A stretch of 64,000 nucleotides of DNA from Dipteris shenzhenensis (taxonomy: Eukaryota > Polypodiophyta > Polypodiopsida > Gleicheniales), in the NCBI GenBank assembly GCA_047967505.1, contig CM106538.1; one strand, written 5' to 3'. The notes beneath the pieces are model-generated. The model ran no database searches. It saw only the letters and a program-made list of their open reading frames with translations, and had not been told where the DNA came from. Of the stretch, positions 22,217 through 34,327 are shown in pieces (positions within the stretch are counted from its first letter, which is position 1; every line of letters begins with the position of its first letter). The position numbers and the translations under genes are program-made.

Positions 22217-25200
22217 ATGGCGATTATGGCGCTGCCATTTTCCCTATCAGCACTAGCGTATCTATGGGCCCTTCTAATTGCGACATTCTCCTCCTTTGCG
22301 TTCTTCCTCATGCTCCGACACAGGTCAGGTGGAGCTGTTCGGCAACGGGTCGGTAGCCAGCTGCCTCCCGGATCGATGGGGTGGCTGCCCATAGTAGGGG
22401 AAACTTGGGAGTACGCCAAGCCGAACCAGGCTTTCGCTTTCATGCAGAAGCGTGTACAAAAGTAAGTTATACGAGTTCTTCCTTTAGCAGGAAACGAATC
22501 CTATTTGCCAAGTCCAAAGACGTCATCGAAAGTTGAGGCACTTAGGATGGGCTGTAAGTAAGGCAACCCATCCTCAACGGCTTGATGTGCATAGGTAGTG
22601 CATCAGTGAAGAAATTGGGGTGATGCTAGTGTATGGATTCTTCACATGTGCTGCCGGTTTCAGCTGATTTGCAAGTCCCCTTTGTCTAGTTCGACAGGGG
22701 TTCTTTAGAGGGGAACCAACTGGGTGCTTCTAAAACCAAATGAATATGTTGATGAGAGTGCCGTTTCCCTACCTTAGAGAACAGATAATTAGTGAGATCT
22801 ATTAGTCCTATTAGTCCTATATGTCAGAATTCGACTTCAAGTACAGATTAGTGAGATCTATTAGTCCTATTAGTCCTATATGTCAGAATTCGACGTCGTT
22901 TTCCTACTTTAGAATACAGATTAGTGAGATCTATTAGTCCTATATGTCAGAATTCGAGGTCGCTAACTCCTCGTTGCAAACTCTTTGATCTGGTTGCTAT
23001 TATGATTCAGTATTTACTTTAACTTGAAGTTTGCTGCTAGATTTCTATTTTCAAAAACAGAATCTTTTACTTCTAGTTCAGCGGGATTACTTAACATGTT
23101 GATGTTTCACTCCAGGTACGGGGAGTTATTCAGGTCGCATTTGTTTGGTGATCCTATCATCATTTCATGCAGTCCCAAGATAAATCGTTTTTTATTCCAA
23201 GAGGAGCATAAACTCTTCAAAAGCAGCTATCCCAGGTCATTTCTTAGCATTCTGGGTGAGCAGAACGTCTTGCAGCTTCCTAAGGAGTTACATAAGAAAG
23301 TGAGGGGACTTCTAGTCAATTTACTCGCTTCGACATTAAGACCTGATGAGTACATCAAGGATCTTTCCACGACAATAGCAAGAACGCTGAGAGGATGGGA
23401 AGGTAGAGTAGTTCGTGTACAGGAAGAGGTAACAAAAGTGAGTAACTAACTCTCTTCTACACTTCTAAATTTGGTTGCTTCATAGTATAGTAAAGACATA
23501 CGAAATTATGTTAAATTATGGCTTTTTTCAACCAGTCAGCCAAATAAAAGAAAAGTAATAATTGCAATTATAAGCTTTTGTTTGCAGATGGCATATATTG
23601 TGGCGGCAAAGAGGCTCTTAGGATACAATGAGGATGATCCTGAGTGCAAGATACTCATGCAACACTATTTTTACTTGATTGAGGGACTCATCTCTATTCC
23701 CATCAACATTTTGGGCACGTCATACCACAAAAGCATGCAAGTATGTACTTGAGGTTGTGGCTTTTAAAACATCATATGATGAGGTATTTGACATAACTAT
23801 ATCTAACCAATAGTTGAGTCCTGCTACAGGCAAGAAAAAAGATCAAGATAATTATTGATGATATGATAACTACGAGAAAGGCTAATCCACGGCGGCCAAT
23901 ATCACAAGACTTTTTAGATGCTCTAATAGCAGAGGAAGAAAAGGCCAACACCTCCATGACACGGGAGGTGACTAGGGATTCCATCCTGAGTGTTTTGTTT
24001 GCAGGGCATGATACAGTGTCCAAGGCCATGACCTTTGCAGTAAAGTTCCTTTTGGACCATCCCAAAGTTGTGGAGAAGCTGAAGGTAGGATATTAGAGTC
24101 ATTCATTAAAAAATACTAATAAGCACTTTAACCTGAAACCAAAACTTGAAGCCTTTCCCTAATCATCTTACTGAATTAATTTCTAGGAGGAACAAATGCC
24201 CATTCGAGATCGTGTTAAGGAGGGAGAAGACCTCACCTGGGAAGATTATAAATCAATGACATTCACCAACAATGTATTTATGATTTCAATTGCTTGTCTC
24301 TCTATCTTACTTGTTTGTTTGGAATGTGTTCAGCTCATACAAAAGATTATTTTGTATGTAGGTGGTCTTAGAGGTTTTACGACTCATAAACATTGCCCCT
24401 GGAGTGTTTCGAGAGGCATTGGAAGATGTGGAGATTGATGGTAATTCTAAATCTCTATCCTCAGTTCCTATTTCTTAAAGTGGATTTGAAATGAGGGAAT
24501 TGTCCACTCATAAGTGCAATCAATTTTTTTCAAGTTTTTCTTTTATCTCCACCCATGTCTTATCTCATGCTAGAATGAAATGCTTGAACTAACCCATCTT
24601 GACAAGCTACGGAAACCAAAAGGATTCTTTTTTATGTGATCTCCTCTAACATAGTTTTGCAAGCATTTCCAAGTTCATAAACTACCTTGATTAGCTTCAA
24701 GCACATATTGTTATTATAGTCTGGAAGAGGTAACTGTCATAACTATTGTGTGACTTCATATAGCTATCTATATAAATAGATTTCACAATTCCTAAGGGAC
24801 ATAAAATTTTGGCATATTTAAATATTATCCACTTACAGCCAACCAACATCGTCTTATCTCATGCTAGAGTGAGACGGTTGAGCTAACCCATCTTTCCAAG
24901 CTATGGTAACCAAAAATAGTCTTTTCTGTGTGATGTCCTCAAACATGCATTTTCAATCTCATAAATTACCTTGATTGACTTCAGTCACATATTCTTATTA
25001 TACTCACTCTAGAAGAGATAACTGTCAACTATTGTGTGACTTCATATGCTATTTGTCTAAATAGGTTTCACAATTCCTAAGGGACACAAAATATTGGCAT
25101 ATTTCAATATTATCCACTTAGCATCAACCAACTTCGAAGATCCTCTTGAATTCAATCCTTGGAGATGGGAGGTATTCTTATCAATAGCCTCATCTACTTT

Positions 25201-25716
25201 GATATAGACTGTGAATAATTATGGCATTTATCCTAAGGAACGATAGTAAATCTTTCACTTTGCAGGATATCTCTTTGAGTGAGAAAAAATTCATGCCATT
25301 TGGAGGAGGTCCAAGACATTGTCCAGGAAATGATTTTGCAAAGGCGCAAATGTGCATCTTCCTCCACCATTTAGTTTTGAACTATAGGTATTGTGAAATT
25401 TTTGAAAGTCTGAATGTTGATTCATTTATTTTTCTCTTTTTTTTTCAAAAATGAGGGTTATCAAAAGATTATATACAACTGTGAATTATCAGCAGAAATA
25501 ATAGGCATCATACACACTATCACAGTAGGAAAATGTCACTCCACACACACATGATTCATTTCTTTTAAGCACAAAGCATTGCAATTATAGTTAATATAAC
25601 TTATGTGAACAAGATGTTCATTCATAATGTTTAGAACTATAACAATATTTCTCAAACAATGGATCTTCATAGAAACATAAATGTGAACCACATAATGTGC
25701 GTCTTCTTGACTTACT

Positions 25717-25762
<46 letters not shown>

Positions 25763-26483
25763 ATGCATGCATGGATACATACATACATACATATAGACAT
25801 ATGTACTCTATATATGTACATATATGTACTATATATATATATATATATACTTTATCATTAAGTATTATATGCACGTGAAGAGGTATAAGAGGAATTTAAT
25901 ATTTGATTTTGATTTTCTAAATAAAATGCCCTTTTTAACAAAAATAGCGATATTTTTTAATTCAATTAAAGACTTATTAGATGTAAAGAAATTTTTGTAT
26001 ATTTATCTGAGATATAATTAACAAAGCCATTAGTGATAATGCATGATATACTCATATACTTCACGTAAACTTTCCCTTCAGTTACTTGATGACATACATT
26101 TGCAATATATAAAATTGCATGGTATTACTTGAACATTCCCTCAAGGCACCTACAAAATTTTCTACCATAGAATCCATCGTTTTTCTTTGTGCACTCATAT
26201 TGATAAGTGAGCAAATAACATACATTAATAGGTCGTATAAGCAGACAAATATTTATGTGTGTAAATGGGAGAGAAAAAATGGAGGGAATGAAATGGGATT
26301 AAAATTGGAGCTTTTTTGTATCCTTTCACTTTCAATGGGGGAGAGAGAGAGAGAGAGAGAGAGAGAACTGATGCATTGTTAATGTACAGCTTCAACCAAG
26401 TGGAAGCAGATGAAATACTTTACTCCCCATACATCCAATTTAAGAAGGGATTTCCACTTTTAGTTACAAAATTTGTTGAATAG
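22217..26483 (+). CDS. Cytochrome P450, CYP85 clan (CYP90/CYP724-like), 9 exons
   Basis: Predicted exons: 22217-22461, 23116-23437, 23588-23740, 23830-24084, 24187-24273, 24362-24440, 25065-25171, 25266-25387, 26390-26483. All introns are GT-AG, the phases agree, and the sum is 1464 nt or 487 residues, normal for the family. Residues 3-36 form an N-terminal membrane anchor, followed by the Pro-rich hinge [14 protein letters not shown]. The I-helix oxygen-binding motif AGHDT is at about 298-302, the K-helix E-x-x-R (EVLRL) at 358-361, FNPWRW (PERF region) at 410-415, and the haem loop [13 protein letters not shown] at 425-437 with the iron ligand Cys435. [16 protein letters not shown] and [12 protein letters not shown] resemble plant CYP90/CYP85 enzymes, ER-bound monooxygenases of steroid and terpenoid hormone metabolism. 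Substrate cannot be told. Exon 9 is inferred from phase and from KKGFPLLV at the C-terminus. Confidence 0.85.
22745..22965. repeat. Three tandem units in P450 intron 1
   Basis: GATTAGTGAGATCTATTAGT followed by CCTATATGTCAGAATTCGA occurs three times (about 22790, 22848 and 22919), spaced 60-75 bp apart. The third copy lacks one of the doubled TTAGTCCTA units. Intronic and non-coding. Confidence 0.85.
24500..24860 (+). pseudogene. Broken duplicate of P450 exon 7 inside intron 6
   Basis: Intron 6 contains a tandem duplication of roughly 290-300 bp. The left copy (about 24560-24850) carries an exon-7-like segment starting at the AG near 24780: TTTCACAATTCCTAAGGGAC, then a stretch coding [12 protein letters not shown]. 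The right copy is the real exon 7 at 25065-25171 with its upstream intron. The left copy breaks off after the HL codons and lacks the part coding [12 protein letters not shown] and a donor site. It could be misspliced into the message. Confidence 0.85.
25388..26389 (+). other. Large P450 intron 8 with microsatellites
   Basis: The 1-kb intron between the haem-loop exon and the last exon holds (GT)20 at 25721-25760, a (CATA)n stretch at about 25775-25793, (TA)n at about 25829-25848 and (GA)13 at 26341-26366, the last ending about 25 bp before the acceptor of exon 9. Small open frames here are repeat products. Confidence 0.8.
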
Positions 26484-26589
26484 GTTTTTCTATACATCCA
26501 AAAACTATTATTGTAAAGTGAATTACATATTATTTTGGCAAGAAGCTCTATTAGTAAGTTGCTATGAAGCAATATTTTTATCATTTTCC

Positions 26590-26810
26590 TTCATCTTTTT
26601 CTTGTTAGATAAGTTTTATCCATTTGGAAATGCTTTATCCCCATACATCCAATCTAAGAAGGGATTTCCATAAAAAATATTAATTTGAATAAAATTGCAT
26701 CTTTTTGTGATAAGAAACCATAGCAGTGAGCTCCTATGAATATAAAAGGCAATATTTTTCTTATTTTCCTTCATCATTTTTTACTTACGGCGTTTTATCA
26801 ATTTGGATGG
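26590..26810 (+). pseudogene. Broken duplicate of P450 exon 9 downstream
   Basis: About 200 bp after the real last exon, ATCCCCATACATCCAATCTA and AGAAGGGATTTCCA repeat the end of exon 9 (26430-26455) with one mismatch, then a TAA follows immediately. The preceding T-rich block around CATTTTCCTTCATC is itself repeated near 26760. This appears to be a local tandem duplication of the 3' end of the gene. Confidence 0.8.
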
Positions 26811-27041
26811 AGTTTGAACATCTATATCTAGATGTAAATTCAATATAATTGAACTCAATAATATTATGTCATTGATCTGATAAGATTTGTAGGACTTCAA
26901 ATGAACACGTAGTGCAGACATTTTTTGTGAAATAGTAAATATTTTTGCGCTGGATCTAAAAGAATAAACCTTGGGATCAATATAGTGATCACCAATGAAA
27001 CATGTAAAATCCAGGATTCTTAATTAAAGCTCCTAGATTTT

Positions 27042-27287
27042 CTTGGGGTGATCACTCACAAATATGACATAGCACGTGGGTTCAACAAAAGGAATTTTCA
27101 AAATACTTCTTTTGCATACTTTTTACATACAAAAGGATGCCCTTTTAAGGGGATATGCACATATTGAATAGAAAGGAGGTGTGTTTTATTTATGAAAAAT
27201 TCACAGATAAGGGACTTTTAAATTAGGCCTTGAACCTCCCTTTAACGCATGTGATATAGAGGATTTACATGTAGTAAATTCCTCAAG
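27042..27287 (-). mobile_element. MITE, family 1, diverged but bounded copy
   Basis: A 246-bp element beginning CTTGGGGTGATCACTC and ending GTAGTAAATTCCTCAAG. It is flanked by a perfect TAGATTTT duplication (27034-27041 and 27288-27295). Its internal order matches the other family-1 copies in reverse complement. The ends have drifted, but the length is identical to the young copies. Confidence 0.9.
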
Positions 27288-27638
27288 TAGATTTTAGAAT
27301 ATCAATTGGACAACTTGTAATTTTTCATAGGATGAAAATTTGACGTTATTATGAGATAATAAAGTGTAGATTATATATACAAATAATCCGCGTAAAAAGT
27401 CTTACAAATATAATTCAAATATCTTCATTTGTATAAAAGCCCGCATATTTTTATGATTCTTCAAACTCTTTGATCTCCACCTTTTTGTGTCTACAATAGT
27501 TGAAAACAAAATGACAAACTCTCTCTACACATAGACTCTCACATGCAAATTAAATATGAACAGTAGGTTGAGAAAAAGCAAGAAAATATGTGATGTTGCA
27601 TGTACAAGAATGTTCCTTTAGATAAAGAATGACCTTGT

Positions 27639-27912
27639 TGTTGGATATATCATAGTCAAAGAGTGTGTTAGTCTATATTACCAGGTAATCTAGTACAAGC
27701 TTATGTGTGTAAGTGCCATGTATCATCATGGGACTTATCCCATATGCACTAGGTGCTAGAGTGTGAGTGAGCAGGCTACATAAGGCTTGTACTTCACTTG
27801 TCTTGTCATACTTGATGAATGAATGAAAGCCTTCATTATGTCTTCATTTGGGTCTCACTTCTTCATTCCCTAGCCTATCTGTCGAGCTCTCCCTCACACC
27901 ATGTTTCTAACA
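27639..27912 (+). repeat. Left LTR of the short copia element
   Basis: Starts TGTTGGATAT and ends TTTCTAACA, 274 bp. It differs from the right LTR by substitutions and small indels (for example TGTCGAGCTC here against a CT-repeat there), so this element is clearly older than the gypsy element at 34-44 kb. Confidence 0.9.
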
Positions 27913-28769
27913 TGGTATCAGAGCGACCTTCCATAGCTGCCACATCACTCTTACCCTAAGCCTACTTTTGCTTTAGCCGTTCTTCTTGCAGTCTGCAGTC
28001 ACCTTAGTCTTGCTCCATTTTTGTCCTATTTTACCTCCTCCATAGCTACTCCACCTCTATTTTCTATCCTTGCAACAAGCCGCCTTCATTCAAGCCCTCT
28101 TCGAGCTATAGCTAGGCCTTTGGCTCCCTCTTTACTTGTGGGTCGGCAGTTCCTACAAGAGGCGACTGCACGTGTGACTCCCCAAGGATGTTTTGGAGCT
28201 CTCCATTGCTAAAATCGGGGTTTTTGAGCTACTAGTGCTACATAGCTGCCTTCAACGAAGCATTTTTGGAGGTTTTCAACACCAAGAACAAGATTTTATT
28301 ACTATTGTTGTGTAATCAGCCACCTGATAGCACTCTTTATAGCATTTTGAGTCATTTGAGGGCCTTTTTGAGCAATCTCTTGGCTTCCAATACATCTACT
28401 ATAGTTTATTTTCATACTAGTGTCCTGCTATAGTATTTGGAACCGCTCTAGCGACCCTCCTTGCACATTGGTGACCAGACATCGCACTTTGGGGTACCCT
28501 AGTGAGCTGCTTTGCAGCTTTTGGACCTACTGTAGCAATTTAAGTAGTTACTATGACCACAAGAGCTCCATTTCTGGTTCAAATCTACATTTTGGAGCCT
28601 ATTCTTAGTGTGTTTTGATTAAGGTTTGTATTTGGATCACCTACAGCCACCTATATCTGCCCACTTGCACACGTGGAGGCTACTATTGCATTTTGGCATC
28701 CTAAGACTAGCAGCCATACTTGTTGGTTCTTTAGCTGGTGCTGTGAGTTTGTTCCCTCAATTTGCACAC

Positions 28770-29043
28770 ATGGAGCCTCACCCTTGTGGTGAAGATCAAT
28801 CCACACAAGTATCAACTTGGGATGAGAAGGATGACAAGGCACTAGCACTTATTGGTGTGAGGTTGGCTAACAAACTACTTCATCATCTTGACCTCACTAC
28901 TTCAGCCAAGGAGACACTGAACAAGCTCGAGAATATATATGCCACATCTTCTGGACTTGAGGAGCATGCTCTATCTGCTATATTACATGATCTATCCCTC
29001 TCTGAGGTGATAGATGATGATAGTGATGTTGTGTGTTTGTATT
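28770..29043 (+). pseudogene. Truncated copia gag-like frame
   Basis: An open stretch starting at an ATG near 28770 encodes about 90 residues ending ...SDVVCLY and a TGA at 29042. The phrases WDEKDDKALALI and SAKETLNKLENIYA match the start of plant copia Gag (the UBN2-type domain). The rest of Gag, including the zinc knuckle, is absent, so it probably makes no working capsid protein. Confidence 0.7.
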
Positions 29044-29365
29044 GAGTCAAATAAACGTTCTTAGCCTTGATGTGTCCCTCTAAATTGAATGTCTTTGGAG
29101 TCAATAAGAGGTCCTTTGCTATGGGTTGTCCCCCAAAAAATGTTTGTATTATGTTTTACTTTGGTTGATGGTATTGACCACCCAATTTAGAGTAAGGGGA
29201 AATGACAAGTGATGGTTTGCCCTTGTCGGTCACAAGTTGATTGAGAAGTCACTATCACACGAGAGGTGTTGGATAATTGGGCTTGCTCTTTGCAGTATTA
29301 CGGCAGAGGGGGGATTGGTCTACTCTTGTGTGTTGGGTCTCACACCTCTTTGCCCTGAAGGGAGG

Positions 29366-29654
29366 TGTTGGGGATATCATAGTCAAAGACTGTGTTAGTG
29401 TGTAGTACTAGGTCATCTAGTACTAGTTTGTGTGTGAGTCTTATGTGAGTGACACGTGTCATCATGGGACTTATCCCATATGCACTAGGTGCTAGAGTGT
29501 TAGTGAGTAGCCTACATAAGGCTTGTACTTCAATTGTCTTGTCATACTTGATGAATGAATGAAAGCCTTCATTTTGTCTTCATTTGAGTATCGATTCTTC
29601 ATTCCCTAGCCTGTCTCTCTCTCTCTCTCTCTCCCTCACACCAAGTTTCTAACA
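29366..29654 (+). repeat. Right LTR of the short copia element
   Basis: Starts TGTTGGGGATATC and ends TTTCTAACA, 289 bp. It carries a (TC)n run at about 29611-29634 not present in the left LTR, which explains most of the length difference. Confidence 0.9.
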
Positions 29655-30145
29655 CTTGTAAAGGTTCTTGTAAAATCTATAGTCTACCAGTGACTAACTA
29701 CTCATACCCTTATTTCTAATCCTTCTCACCTTCTTTGATGTTCTAGTGAACCTTCTCGCCTTCATTGTGGCCTCTTTGCTCTCCACCTTGTTATGCTAAC
29801 ATCATTTGAAAACAAGATTATATTAAGATTGAAGTACGTTCTTAGATATTGGCAAATAGTACTACTATTGAGAAGTATCGTAAATCAATTGAAATTACCT
29901 TTAACATTAGGAAAAAAGGAGCTCATTTTGGGGCCTTTTAAGGTTTAGAAAATAGGCTCAACTTGTGACCAATGAGAAGAGGGCCAATGTAACATTGGAA
30001 AAATTACAAAACCATGTAAAAATATAAAATAGGGCATATTCAAAATCTTATTCTTTTATTATGTGTGACATATGTGATCTTCAAAAGATGGCGTTTCGTG
30101 CAGAACTTTATTATTCTGACATCATCAATGTGTTCGGAGCAGTAG

Positions 30146-30354
30146 AAAACCCCCAAATCGACTGTGGAGACATTGACAACCAATGCCCAGAGGCCCCCTT
30201 AGGGATTTGCACTAAGACATGATCTAGCTTGATGGCATTGGGCCATCTAGCCAAATCGCATTTTAGTGCGAATCCCCCATTCTAAACATTTTTGTCCTTT
30301 TTCAAGCCTCCGAGCGTCCATTTTCGATGTCTCCAGGGTCGATTTGGCGGTTTT
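30146..30354. mobile_element. Fold-back element, copy 1
   Basis: The two halves are inverted repeats almost end to end. The outer arms are AAAACCCCCAAATCGACTG and, in complement, AAAACCGCCAAATCGACCC. The inner arms run from GGGATTTGCACTAA to TTAGTGCGAATCCCC around a centre near 30240. It is non-coding. The superfamily is not clear because no target duplication is obvious. Confidence 0.75.
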
Positions 30355-30639
30355 GATGCACTGGCAACGTCAAAATCATCAAATACTGCACAAAAAATCA
30401 GGGATCTTATATATGCATTTAATGTGAAGCTTGAGTACTAGACTAACATTTTTGCAGTAAGTATCTGTATTTGATGGCATTCCCCATATTTTGAGTGCAA
30501 CAAGAATAGGTAAATAATGAATTTCTTAGAGGGCCACAAAATCAACTTCCTTCTCTCCTAGTTCCTTTCAAATTATTCATGACTGATGGCTTTGGTAGCA
30601 TGATGATAAAGCAAGTGATGTCCTTACACATGTATGTGT

Positions 30640-30699
<60 letters not shown>

Positions 30700-30885
30700 T
30701 CAACCCTAGAGACATTGAAACCCAATGCCTAGAGGCTCAAAAAAGGACAAAAATGCCCAGAAGGCCCCCTTGGGGATTCGCACTAAAATGCGATCTAGCT
30801 TGATGGCACTGGGCCATCTGGCCAAATCGCGTTTTAGTGCAAATCCCCCATTTGGGGCATTTTTGTGCCAACGGATCTGCTGTAA
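30640..30885. mobile_element. Fold-back element, copy 2, next to a microsatellite
   Basis: From about 30704 the same inner palindrome recurs: GGGGATTCGCACTAAAATGC paired with GCGTTTTAGTGCAAATCCCC, plus CAAAAAAGGACAAAAATGCC paired with a GGGGCATTTTTGTGCC arm. The left edge runs into (GT)n at about 30644-30680 and (GA)n at 30680-30698. It shares its core with copy 1 but has different outer arms. Confidence 0.7.
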
Positions 30886-30899
30886 TTTTCTTCCTCACT

Positions 30900-33030
30900 A
30901 TAACGAATTGGGCCTGTTTGTTGAATCTGCAAATTATGGTCCATGACTAAGGCCCTCACAGCTACAACACCTTTAAAGACCATAAGGAGTCCTTTAAGAA
31001 CATAGTGGCACAGTATTTAAACAAGTCCCACAACTCTGTATGTGGCAAACAATCTCTAAGTCCCATGCATCTACTACTATCAGCAAGACTTTATCAAACT
31101 ACAAGATGCATAGCCTCACGCAATGGTGTCCATGCTCATAATTCAAAGCTTCAATCACTCCAAGAGCTCTAAATTAGGCAACCCTACGTAAGCTCTTCAT
31201 TGCCTCCAGTAGTAAGCCCTATGTGACCCACTCCAATAGGCTTCCCACAGCCAACTGCTGCCATCCAAAGACAAGCATGGCCTAGCCCCACATGCAACCA
31301 TCCAACAATGCTCACATCAATGATCCTTATCTCTGGGCAGCTCCTGAGTCCTCGAACAGATCCACATGCAACAAATAGCTCCTGCAACCACAAGCACCTC
31401 TAAGAATACAAGATCATAACATGTCATGATCAACACACAACAATGCTTTGTCCATCTATAGCGGGGCAAGCACCTCTCCAATTGATGCCTTGAAATAGCA
31501 AATGAGCACATCAATGTGATGATGGCCAATCGACCCAAATGCCTTTGACACCAACCTCTATGTAGCACAGACCCCATCGCCAATGAAATCATGCAACCAC
31601 TAGCCTCTCCATCCATATGGTGTCTTAGCCCTCCTATGCTCCTAGAGAGCCAGCAACGAAATCTAGAAGATTTTGTCTGGAACCTTCCAAATTTTAGAGA
31701 ATCACAAAAAAATTTTATAGATTTGGATAAATCCCTATGAACATGCAAAAATCGACATGTGGTAGACCCATCAACCATGCCAGCTTATCCTGTGACATGT
31801 GGTAAATAAGGCACCAAGCCTACCATGTCACCTTATCTGGTGCCATGTCAGCACCATAGATAACTCTGCCACATCATATAGGCCCATATCATCAAGTGCC
31901 ATGTCAGCATTGTGCTCCCTTGTAACACATCATCATATCCAGTTGCCATATCATCAACTGAGTCCTTTTTCCATGTCAGTTAGCCATGTCAATTTTGCCA
32001 TGTCACCCTATTCATGTCACCTACCATGTTAATAGGTACAATCAACATTGATTAGTGAAATCACCATGTCATCCTTTGACCAATCAAACAACCACATGGA
32101 ATGGCCATCTCATCTGCCAAGTAGCACTTAGCCTCCTTCTATGCACACTTAGCCCTTGCCAAGCATTTCATATGCACATAGGTGCCACATCAGCACATGG
32201 ACCCTGTGGCACACCCCTTGCTAAGCACACACTCTACATGTGAACAGAGTGGTCACATCACAATGCCATAACATCACTATGCATTTCACCCTTTTTGACC
32301 TCTCCACCTAGATCAATCCATATATCTTGACCCACCAGGAAGAATTTGAGGCCAATCGAAAAAGGAAAAATGCTCAATTTTTTTTGCTCTACACATCATT
32401 ACATCATGTGCACATTTCAGTGCAAGTATCACACACATTTTAGCCTCGGCATCAAATCCACTTCTTGCATGCACATCAGTCTCTACATCCACACATCTAA
32501 CCTGGCACCTAAAATGAACAAAGAAAAGGAATTATTTGTTATTTTTCCATTGATCGCAACGGTTGGTCTAGATCTAGATTAGAGTACATTAGATCATCCA
32601 TAGTAGTGGAAAGAACTCCAAAGTAGCCAATCAAAGCCATGCCCAAAAATTCCCAAATAATACCTGCTCAAAGTCATTCCCTTCACTCACATGCGGTTTC
32701 ACATCATCACAATTCCAAAAACCCGATGTTCAATAGTTTACTAAATAGACTTCAGCATTTTTAGAGGCATTGGTCGATTGATCAGAGGGCAGATTGCATG
32801 TGATTTGATTTTACACACACATGCCACCATTGTAAAACCTATTGGCTATTTTATGGCATTGTGCACTTTTATTCAAGCCTTGTAAAGCCTCTTGGCTATT
32901 CCTGACATGATTTGCCATAAGCTATGTATATATTGGATTATATATTACAGTTCTACCTTTAGTAACAGTTCATATGGCATTTGATATAGACATTGAATTG
33001 AAGTTGATTTAGATAGTGATTTTCATAGTA
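30900..33030. other. No gene recognised; CCATGTCA-rich block
   Basis: No domain on either strand. Between about 31750 and 32310 the motif CCATGTCA or a close variant recurs many times (for example TGCCATGTCAGCACCAT and ACCATGTCACCTTATC), which gives a short-motif, non-tandem enrichment. The block lies upstream of the copia gag and could be part of that element's LTR or leader, but no primer-binding site is visible. Confidence 0.4.
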
Positions 33031-33032
33031 GA

Positions 33033-34327
33033 TTGAGTACATTTTCTTACACCATGTCTACCACTAGTAACCTCAATTTGGAGGCATCTGCTAAGCTAGA
33101 CTACTCCAACTATGGCACATGGAAATACCAAATGGAGACCATTCTTGTACTTTATGACAAATGGAAGTATGTCGATGGGTCTATACCTAGACCATCGGAC
33201 AATCCAGCATCCACTCCCACCATTGATGCATCACAAGCAATAGGATCTATAGTTGCACCACCAATGTTGTCAACACCTACAATAGATCCTGCCGTTGCCC
33301 AAGCACAGGAAGAATGGGACAAGAAAGAAAAATATGCATATCATTTAATCAATAAGAATGTGCAAGATGTTATGCTACAACAACTTAACACAGTGAAGAC
33401 ATGAAAAGAAGCATGGGACATGTTTGCAGCTCTTTATGACTCTAAGAACACATCCAAGATTCTCACACTAAGAAATTAGATCAACCAAAGTTTTCGCAAT
33501 AGTCATGGAACTAGTCATGCTTACATACTCAAGATCAAGGATTACAATGGTTAATTTAGCAGCACGGTAGGAGGAGAGACTATCACTCCCACAAAAATGG
33601 TTCAAGTCATCTTGAATGGACTAGGAGAGAGATGCAAGAATCTAGTCGATAGTATTGCCATACAATGGAAAATTCCAACACTAGAAGAGCTACAGTCAGT
33701 GTTACTTGGTGAAGAACACAAGACTCAAGCCATTCACACACGCAAAGGTCATTCCAATGATAAAGCATTCATAGCTTCAGATAGAAGCAGATGCAGAGGT
33801 AGAGGTAGAGGTAGATCATTTCAGCAAAGTCATCATCATCAGTAACAAAATCATTATCAAAGTCAACACTAGCATCAACAACCAAGAGATAATCATTCCA
33901 ATAGAGGAAGATTCCAAGGAAGAGGGAATACATCCACCAACATGTCAAACATTCAGTGCAACTACTATCATAAGTTTGGAAACTATGAAAGAGATTGCTA
34001 CAAGAAGCAATACGATCAAGGTGGTTAATCCAGCAGTAGGCAATCGAGGAATTTTCAAGGAAGAGGAAATCATTGCAATGGAAATTCAAGTCACAATCAT
34101 TATGCCGATGAACATGATAATATGTTTCTTGCAAGTGAGGATATGCAAAATGCTGAAACAATGCATCTTGACATAGATTGCAATTCAAAAGGGCAATGCA
34201 GTTATCAAGTCGATCAAACAGATTAGGATCCTTGGTACATTGACAGCGATGCATCATCTCATATGACAAATCATTAAGAATGGCTCACAGAGATGAAACC
34301 ATTAGAAGGAAAGAAGAATGTTCTCTA
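33033..34327 (+). pseudogene. Copia element, left part: gag and start of protease
   Basis: Gag begins near 33055 (LDYSNYGTWKYQMETILV, then EEWDKKEKYAYHLI), continues with stops and shifts through LNGLGERCKNLVDSI, an Arg/Gly-rich stretch RGRGRGRSFQQ and a damaged zinc knuckle near 33957 (CNYYHKFGNYERDC, where the second Cys and the His are replaced). A protease start WYIDSDASSHMT follows near 34240. Here the copia frame runs straight into the gypsy insertion at 34328 and resumes after 43985. Confidence 0.85.

Larger units (their letters stand above)
27639..29654 (+). mobile_element. Short non-autonomous Ty1/copia element with both LTRs
   Basis: A 2.0-kb element with two LTRs, a 5-bp target duplication CTTGT (27634-27638 and 29655-29659), a primer-binding site TGGTATCAGAGC at 27913-27924 (initiator Met tRNA type) and a purine tract GAAGGGAGG just before the right LTR. 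The 1.45-kb interior codes only a gag-like fragment at about 28770-29043 (WDEKDDKALALI, then LDLTTSAKETLNKLENIYA). There is no protease, integrase or reverse transcriptase. It would need proteins from a full-length relative to move. Confidence 0.9.

Noticed and set aside
25536-25874. A frame with a long His-Thr repeat
   Set aside because: It is the translation of the (GT)n microsatellite in P450 intron 8.
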